Positions 56,387 to 64,000 of a stretch of DNA of 64,000 nucleotides are shown one piece after another (within the stretch, counting starts at the first letter, position 1; the number at the start of each line of letters is the position of its first letter). The position numbers and the translations under genes are program-made. This DNA is from Cavia porcellus. Its lineage: Eukaryota > Chordata > Mammalia > Rodentia > Caviidae. The notes beneath the pieces were generated by a model that searched no databases, was not told the origin of the DNA, and saw only the letters and a program-made list of their open reading frames with translations. The stretch is from assembly GCF_034190915.1 (NCBI RefSeq), contig NW_026947502.1:35804785-35868784 (forward strand). Direction: 5' to 3'.

Positions 56387-56870
56387 ATGCTCGCTTATCA
56401 CAAACTATTTTCTGGTATATACTGTAACTTCTTCATTGACAGCATGATTATTAATGTGATTAAATTCTAGATAATTGTCAATTTCCAAAATTCATTTCAG
56501 TGACTGATTCTCAGTTTAATTTTTACGTGATCTAAAAACAGAGCTTCTATTGTTTCTAATTTTAAATTTTAAATTTACTAATTTATTTTTTGGCTCATCA
56601 TATTATTATCTATCCTGATATTTCATGTGTCTTTTACGCAAATGTGTATTGCATTGATTATTTGAGTGTTCTAGGGATATTTGTTAGGTCTAGACAGCTT
56701 GTAGAATTGTTCAGGTTTTCTGTATCCACTCTGATCTCCTGTGAAGTATTCTTCCACTACAAATGGAGTATTGGTATTAAAATCTTCAGCTATCACTGCT
56801 GATTTCTCTGTATCTTTAATTCTGTCAGTTTTGCTTCTTCTTAGCTTGTCCCTAGTGTGCCATGTCCATC
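56387..56870 (-). mobile_element. ancient LINE-1, right portion (continuation of 45060-48737)
   Basis: Begins exactly after the right target duplication with 'atgctcgcttatcacaaact' and follows the old L1 ORF2 endonuclease region: 'gtaacttcttcattgaca' near 56421 (consensus 'cttcttctttgaccca'), and 'aattctgtcagttttgcttc' near 56818. Joined to 48725 it restores L1 order. Confidence 0.75.
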
Positions 56871-56879
56871 TCACTAGCG

Positions 56880-59800
56880 GGAGCAAGGTCAGTCAGGGCC
56901 CACATATGTCAGCCTAGAGCATCTGGGGTAGAAATTTCCTCCTACAAATGGTAGCTGAAGAGTACAGATGCAGTCTTGTGTTGGTCCCATCTGCCACATG
57001 GGGCCAGCAGACAGAAGAGAGGCAAGATGAGAAATATCAGCAACCTTCACCTCCTAAGGTGATACTGCAGCTTAAAACTGGGAGTTGGAGGGAGAGAAAA
57101 TTCCTTTGTTCTTGATAAAACACATCTAGGGTAAAGTTTTCTCTGAGCCTTAAATTGGGTATAATGGAATAGATCATGCCTCAAGGGACAGACACTCAGC
57201 CTTTACTGAGTTTTAATAGCTTTTCTCAAATTGATGTTCTCCATTTGCTGTATGAATTTAGGGAAGTTTCAAGAGAATGTGATGATTAAATGATTGGTTT
57301 ATAATTTTCACAAATTCAATTGTTTTTTGGGGAAAGGGTCTGTCAAGATTCTTAATTCTGTTATCTCTACATCTTTCTCTTTATCTCTTTATTTTTAAGG
57401 TTCTGAAATACAGTATTTTTGCTTTCTTCTATTTCTTCCCTTGCTTTTGTTTTACTTAATTTTTATAAGTCGATTATTTAGTGCTATCATAACATGTAAA
57501 TGGTGGGAAGACTATTCAATAAAGTTTCTTAAAGTATGATCATTTCCTTCCATTTCTTATGTAGTCCATTATTATAAGTAGTTTCATTGAGATTTACACT
57601 GTTTGAATCTGATAAAACCTTAATATGATACTTTACTCTGATTCTCTTCTTATACCGATATATTAACCTCTGTGAGCCTCTTCAGTTAGCAAGTTGAATA
57701 CAAACTCTTGAAACCTTGGTATGTGTCTGCAGTGTCTTATTCTGTAGTATTGAGTTTTAGGCCAGAATGGACCTCTGATTCTTACCTGAGACCAAAACTA
57801 GAGCTAATGTATCATTCTTAATCCAGACAGTGTATAATTTTAAAATTTTAGTAAGGAACTCATTATGTTTACTTCAGTTAGCCATGATTCCTATCATCCT
57901 GCTATAATCAAATTTAGGTGGAAATAATTTGCATGATAGAGTTGACGTAGGACTTCTGCTATATCATTAGAGTTAATCAATGACCAGGGTTATTAAGCCT
58001 CAAAGAAAGAGAATTGAGTATATTTAATAAACTCCCCAATTCAAACAAATATCTAGGAGTTTCCTAGATATTTTTCAGACATGTTGCTTTCCCCAAATCC
58101 ATATAATGGTAGTAGGCGTGATGGTTTGGGGTACTAACCTAACAACCAAAGTTTAAGTAGAGGCTGTTTTATCCGGAGAGATCCATGAACTTATCTTGCT
58201 ACTATGTGTTCTTGATATTATATTTTATTTATCCTAAAATACTAAAGAATCCTGTTTTCACTAAGCATAAGCTTAGTGCTTATGCTTAGCATTTAAAAAT
58301 CATAAACATCAGATGATATATATTAACTAAGAAAGAAATATTATTCACCTTTCATATTTATTTTTAGAGGTGTCTTGTTGGTTCTGAAATCTGGAATTAT
58401 CTTTTTTAATAGAAGAATTCTAATTTGACGGTAAAGAAAAGGCCCTGTACAATTGCCCAGTCCTGTACAGTTATTTTGTTGGTGGAAGGTGTCTCAGAGT
58501 GATGAATGAAGGAAAGAGGAGAGTCTCCAAGCTTTGTGCACCTCTCCACTTAATGCCTGATGCTCTTTTAATATGGGACCTCTTTTGCTGACTGTTGTAA
58601 TTTAGTTCTTCAACATAATGAAACACCATCTAAAGCCTACTAGCTCTTAGGTGACAGGCTAAGATGTTAACATGCTAATGTTCTTCTTCCCATAAATTCA
58701 TCTAAATCTCTCATTCTGTACATACAGACCTAGAAAAACCAACTGATTTGCCCCATATAAAGGAGGTCTCTTGCCTTGAAATGTCATGATCCTCTCAGCT
58801 CATATTGCTGCCTTCTAGGAAAAGGAGCTTCCTTCCCCTAAGGTAAAAGTAGTGCTTGATGTTTGCTGTACTTTTTCTTCTTCTTGGGTTTCTGAGACTC
58901 CTCTGGCAAGGAAATAGAAATGAAAATGAAGATGAGGTTGCTTCATGTTCAGCTTTCCTTGTTATCACACTCTGTGATCAAGATTTTTTTAAATAGCAAT
59001 GCTCACCCATGGTAGAATCTCCAAACACTGAGTGACTTTTTTAAACAGAGCTCTAGGCGGACCCACTTTAGACACAGTGACAAAAACACATATTGTGTTA
59101 ATCCATTGAGATTTAAGAGACAATTTTTTGCCACCGTAGTATGAAATGTCCTTATTAATATAATTTTTGAAAATTCCATGGAAGAAGAGGTCATATCAAG
59201 CTATTGTAGCGTAACAGATGCAAATGGTGTACTAAAAGACTGGTTAAGGAGCAAAGGACACAGCATCTGTTTCGCCAGCCACTGAAGAGGAGAAAGAAGC
59301 CAGATGAAGTGAAGGGATGGAGAAGATTCTTCAGGCTTTTCTTTGTAGTTCAGTGTGTCTTTCCTTTGTTTTTCTTAAACACCATCTAGCTAAAATTTAG
59401 TTAAACACCACCTAGCATAGGTAAAATTGACTAAATTCTAGTAGTTGTACAACACAGATGAAAGTACATGCATTCAAACTCAAGGAAACATGTTTTTAAA
59501 GAAACTTTAAAATTATACACAAATAGTCTGATAAAATCACAGTGTGAAAGACAGAAGTTATCTGTAGGCCTACTTTACAGTGGATCCTAGTGATAAATAA
59601 AACATTTATAAATAATGATTTCTTTAATATAACAGTCATTTTTATGTAACATTAACTTTATTTTATCTCCTTTACATTGTTCACATGCTACTCAGAGTGC
59701 ACGTGGTTGTAGCCTGTTTTATTATTCAGTATTAAATAATCAGAATAGAGGTGTGGTTTATGAAAAATAAGGCTTAGGTTTTAAAGGGAAGCAAAACAGT

Positions 59801-62800
59801 AGAATCAGGAAAATTTTAGATAAAATATTCAACAGAACATGCTCTTAGTATGAAGAACTTTCAGAAGGTTTTTTTTTTTTTTTAATTAGCCTCATTCTCC
59901 AAATGGGGCAATGAGTGCACAGTTAAATATTAAATTTAACTTAAGGGAGTAAATCTTTGTTTGGCAAATAATGCTTTTTTCTCAGCAGTTTACACTTGAT
60001 TTAGAATGTCCCAATCTTAACCTCTCTGTGGCATATTAAAACCATAAATTATAATAGTCATTGCCTTTTTTTAAGTTTACCTCATCATTCCCTTTTAAAG
60101 ATATCTATTTCCTTGATCACTCAGGAACGTATATGAAAAGGACAGATTTATTTTGTTATTTTTTGAAAGTAGGATAGTTACTGGCTAAATAGTATTAAAT
60201 AGTAATTTTCCAGTCACTATTCTTTCTAGTTCCAATCGAGGAAGATTTCCAATACACATTTCATAAAAATTCATGTAGTTTTTGCAAATGGCATTAGGTG
60301 AGTTTCTTCTTTGTAGTACTTTGATTTCTTTATTTTGTTTTATTTTTATTTTTCATTCTCAATATGCTAAATTTGTTAACTCCTTATCAAAGCTACTGTT
60401 TCTGTGACTTCAGGTCCAAATACATTCTCTCCCACTTCTGACTCTCCCTTGTTTCTCCTTTTCTTCCAGAATTCATGCTTTTTCTCCATCCACCTCTGAG
60501 TGTTTCCATTTGTGCATTAAGATTCACTTAAATGTTTCATATCTTAAAATCAAGTTTCTCACTGGCAGCTGCTGAGTGTATGATACCATCAGTGAGTTCA
60601 TCGTCTGCCATTCCTACAGGTTCAAAAATCTAAGCCACAACAAAATAGTTCATTTATTCATTTATTTCTTTTCTTCTCATAGCTTTCAGTGCCAAATAAA
60701 AGTCATTCATCTCTGAATTTTTCTCCTATACCTCCTTCTTTCTCTTCCCTTGATAACTTTACTTACCCTTTCCAGACCCTGCCAAGCTTCTTAACTCTAG
60801 GACAGTAGCTTTATGGTAGCTAAACTTCCTCCTTCCTCTGATTTGAGCTATACTCTACAAAAGCAGAGGAGCTCTCTTAAAATATTCCTTTCATGATGTG
60901 TCTTACCTGAGTAATGCACTACACTTCTTTGCTCATAGAATAAAATGGTCACACCTCATAATCAAGGATTCACATAGATTCTACCAAAATCTATCATTCT
61001 ACTCCCATCTGAGATACTTAACAAAAATCTCTCCTTTCTAGCCAAAACAATCTGTTGATAAGCCAGCCATGACTCCGCTTCCTGATTCTGAGCCTTCTTT
61101 TGTGCATTTCTACGTTTAGAATTACCTTCCTGAGCCATACTAGATTGATTTTAGTGTGGTTTGACTTCATTTCTATTTCTTTTTAAGACTCTTCCCTTCC
61201 TTCAATATACATTTCATGGGCATTTGCAATGGATGCTACCTCTGCATTGATGGACGCTGTTCTTTTTGCTAGAAACTGAGAGAAATGTCTTTGTGCCTCG
61301 TGACTGTGAATCGTTCTGTGGTGGAGAGGAAAGAATGCTAGTCTGTGAGACGCACTTTCCTTACAAGTGCTCTCTGAACCTAGGGAGCAACTAGCATTGT
61401 TTATTTTCTCCCTGTCTCACTGGACCTGTAGATAAAAATAGGTCCCTGGCAGATCTTTGTTGAAGAATAAACTGTGACTTAAACAATGTCTTTGCCTGCG
61501 TAAGGCTCATCCTTTATGGCACAAAGGTTAGAAACCATGCATCACTGATGAAATTCTGTAATTCTTGTAATTTCACATGTATTGTCTTTGGCAATGCATT
61601 GTAGGCTCACTCTCTGTACCCATTACCTGTTATATGATCTTTTAAACAAGCCCAATGCCTCAGTACACATATGTTGGCTTTACTTTTCAGTGTCTGGAGC
61701 ATTTTAATTGTAGATCATGTATGGGGAAATTATTTTCCTTATTTCCTTTTATACCATAAGAAGTTTACTTTGTTCTTGAGAGAAAGGTCATTGGGAACAT
61801 TGCTAATGCACACATCTGTCTTAGAATAACTTCCAGGCACATGAAGTATGTTTATGCATACCTTGCCTTCCGAGTCCCTTTATCTACTGGGAGGGATGTA
61901 GGAAAAAATTAGAATGTCTTGTTACAGAGACTCAAAGTGAGAATCAATTCAGTCACCAAACTAAAAGCCCAGTCTCAGCCACAAGTAAGTTAAACATGTA
62001 TAAATCCCAGAAGAGACTTCGGTGTAGGCAAGGTGTACAAGAACTGTCATCTTGGGAACACTGAGCTGGCACTGGTACTGGACTTTAGGCCCCTTTGTGC
62101 TGCCTGATGAATCTCTGCAGGTTAAAATATCATGCCACAGACTCAAGGATTAAAAATAGTAATACATGCACAATTGTATTGATAAGACATACCTATTTTT
62201 CTTAAACTATGGCAGAAAATGAATGCATTCAAATTAGTCCTACTATAGCTTCCCGGGTTCTAGTTTTATCTGAGCCTTCTAAGTTAACTGACATCTACGT
62301 CAGCTCTATCATCCAGTCATGATGGTTATCGGACCATTCTCATCACTTTTTAAAGTTTGCTTCTCGTCACTCTCAGCATGACTTTACTTTTTAACTTTAT
62401 AGAGAGAGTAGAGGTCAGTATGCAGTCATTTCTTTAAATCCTTCCTTTCCACCATCTTTATGCTGACTGCTTAGATGGACAATGATGGTGTCCAAAGCCA
62501 GGTCTGCTATACATCTCTAAACTATATTAACCAGCCCCACCATCTATCCAGAGTGGTGACTCCCAGTGCTGCCAGGTATTAGAAAGATTTCACATGCTTC
62601 TGTAGAATGAGTGCTCGACTTCCACTTCTGGCCACTGAACTAATCTTTGAGGGTCAGTGAGGCTCAAGATCTGTCCCTTTTTTAGCTCCCCAGATGATTG
62701 TGTGAAAAGTCAGACTCAAACTCAAGAAAGACAAATGTCTCATGTGTCTTCAGTCAGAACTTTTCCACCTCAGCACTCTGCAGAACATCTGATGCAGATG

Positions 62801-63490
62801 AGAGGCCTCACTATGTCTGCCTGCTGTGTCACCAGCTCTCCTATGATTGCTGGATGTTCTAAGAGCATTTACAGGATGTCTCAGCATCTCACAACTATTA
62901 TCTTCCCTTCCCTTGAGTCTCTTCTAGTTGTGATTTTATTTTTGAAATCCAACTCTGCTCTCACTATTTTACCCTAACTTCTTTCACCTCAATCACCTCA
63001 ACTTCTTACCTTTCCTAATGTTCTGCCACAGCGACATAGTGTCTGTGACTTTTAAGTGTTTTTCTCTCTTGAATTCAGGGTCATTACCACGTTGACTTTC
63101 TCCTCATGGGTCCTACATTATTTCTTCTTCCTCTTGTTGCTCTTTAAATGTCACTTTTCCTTTAAAATCCATTTCTTTTTCTTTTTAAAACATTTTGATT
63201 GGTTCTAGACCTCTTTTGAAAATATGATGAAATTCTTAGATCTCCCCCAGGAAAGCTGAATTGTTTAAAAATGCAAAAGTTGGCATTTCATTTCAGTGAA
63301 CTTATAGCCCCCTACTGTTTTCCACATTTATGAACAATACACATATATAATTAAACCTAAGAAAACTAAAAAATGTAAGTGGCAAATTCTCTGAGGAATG
63401 GGATGGTGATTTATGAAAATTTTTGGAGTTAAAAATCATGTGAGGATGTGCTATGTTTTAGATCTAGATGTTTCTCCAGAGGTTCAGAGG
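56880..63490. other. unassigned, largely single-copy-looking stretch
   Basis: 6.6 kb with no confident repeat or gene. Landmarks: a GC-richer patch at 56880-57080; an 11-bp inverted repeat with a 7-base loop at 58261-58289; a poly(T) run at about 59870-59882. Open frames of 60-106 codons (for example 62657-62977) have no motif. Undetected exons or old repeats are possible. Confidence 0.4.
58261..58289. repeat. perfect 11-bp inverted repeat (hairpin)
   Basis: 'ctaagcataag' (58261-58271), loop 'cttagtg', and 'cttatgcttag' (58279-58289). No T-run follows, so it does not look like a terminator. Confidence 0.85.
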
Positions 63491-63494
63491 CAGA

Positions 63495-63810
63495 GGATCA
63501 GAGGCAGGGCACTGGGAGGTGATTGGTTTATGGGGACATTATAGCTGACTTGCTTTTAGGAGAGGGAGTCTGGTCATAAGAAGCAGTTCACTGTGTGCAT
63601 GACCTAGACAGGTACGTATCCCTTCCTGGCTCCTCCTCTAAGTTCTTTGCTTCCTGTATACCATTAGGGGAGCAGCTTTTCATCTGCCATCCTGTCCTTC
63701 CTTGGAGCCTGCTAACTATGGATTATAGCCAGGAGCCAAACAAACCCCTCCTCTTTCAAGTTGTAGATAATCAGGTATCATGTCTCAGTGGTAAGGTGAC
63801 TACGGCGATA
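63495..63810 (+). mobile_element. MaLR-like (MT/ORR1-type) LTR, diverged
   Basis: Order fits rodent-type MaLR LTRs: 'cactgggaggtgattggttt' (63510), 'taagaagcagttcactgtgt', 'tcccttcctggctcctcctc' (63618), 'gagcagcttttcatctgcca' (63670), 'gagccaaacaaacccctcct' (63732) and 'ttcaagttgtagataatcag'. The poly(A) hexamer is mutated (aacaaac in place of aataaa). No second LTR is visible before the window ends. Confidence 0.6.
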
Positions 63811-64000
63811 TCACAGATATGTGCTTTTAGATGGGTGAATTTGCTGTCTATGACGACCCCAAAACTTATTGCTGATGCATTTTTTTAGTGTTCCTAACTG
63901 TAAGAAGCCTTCAATGCTCAATAAAGAATGTTTTAAAAGCACAAAAGTATATATTGATTGGTTGAGGCAAGTTTTGTGACTAGAGGCTCACAAAAACATA

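Noticed and set aside
62657..62977. 106-codon plus-strand open frame as a small gene
   Set aside because: No motif, no codon-use signal visible, no promoter or splice context. Kept as unassigned.

Overview
The window looks like non-coding nuclear DNA from a placental mammal. It is AT-rich throughout, has no bacterial gene layout, and its open frames are short. The readable ones are decayed pieces of LINE-1. The SINEs are 7SL-derived (B1-like) and tRNA-derived (ID-like). MaLR-type LTRs are present and ancient MIR and L1 copies lie underneath. That mix points to a rodent (not obviously mouse or rat) or, as an alternative, a tree shrew. I cannot name the species. I found no functional protein-coding gene, no intact spliced exon, no CRISPR array and no prokaryotic mobile element.

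Layout. 1-4.3 kb: the 5' half of a minus-strand L1, whose 5' UTR carries about 90-bp tandem monomers, then a short L1 3' fragment with a clean target-site duplication, then older L1 pieces. 4.4-13.9 kb: mostly unassigned, with two MaLR-like LTRs (9.5 and 10.8 kb), SINE scraps and a probable mariner transposase fossil (12.0 kb). 13.9-17.0 kb: an ancient plus-strand L1 ORF1, an LTR-like repeat, and a minus-strand L1 invaded by a CTTTT microsatellite. 20.3-22.7 kb: a plus-strand L1 with both ends and a target-site duplication but most of ORF2 missing. 23.7-25.3 kb: a SINE cluster including a well-preserved ID-like element and a 7SL+tRNA composite. 26.1-28.0, 31.8-34.6 and 36.6-40.7 kb: further minus-strand L1s, plus a GC-rich block at 28.8-29.5 kb, a U6 fragment at 32.3 kb and a tRNA-Lys retropseudogene at 36.3 kb. 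43.4-44.4 kb: MIR, an ancient plus-strand L1 and a possible small MITE. 45.1-56.9 kb: a nested stack, in which an ancient L1 was split by a near-full-length younger L1 (48738-56374), itself split by a third L1 3' end, a SINE and a GC-rich insert. 56.9-64 kb: mainly unassigned single-copy-looking DNA, with a MaLR-like LTR near the right edge.

Most L1 sequence, including all the larger young copies but one, is on the minus strand. That is the pattern expected if the window lies inside an intron of a plus-strand gene, but no exon was identified, so this is only a hypothesis. No new biological system is evident. The most interesting items are insertion histories that can be read directly: the tRNA-Lys retropseudogene flanked by a 16-bp duplication, the monomeric L1 promoters, the tandem units in L1 3' UTRs, and the three-layer L1 nest. 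Element boundaries are by eye and usually good to about 10-50 bp; those with target-site duplications are exact.
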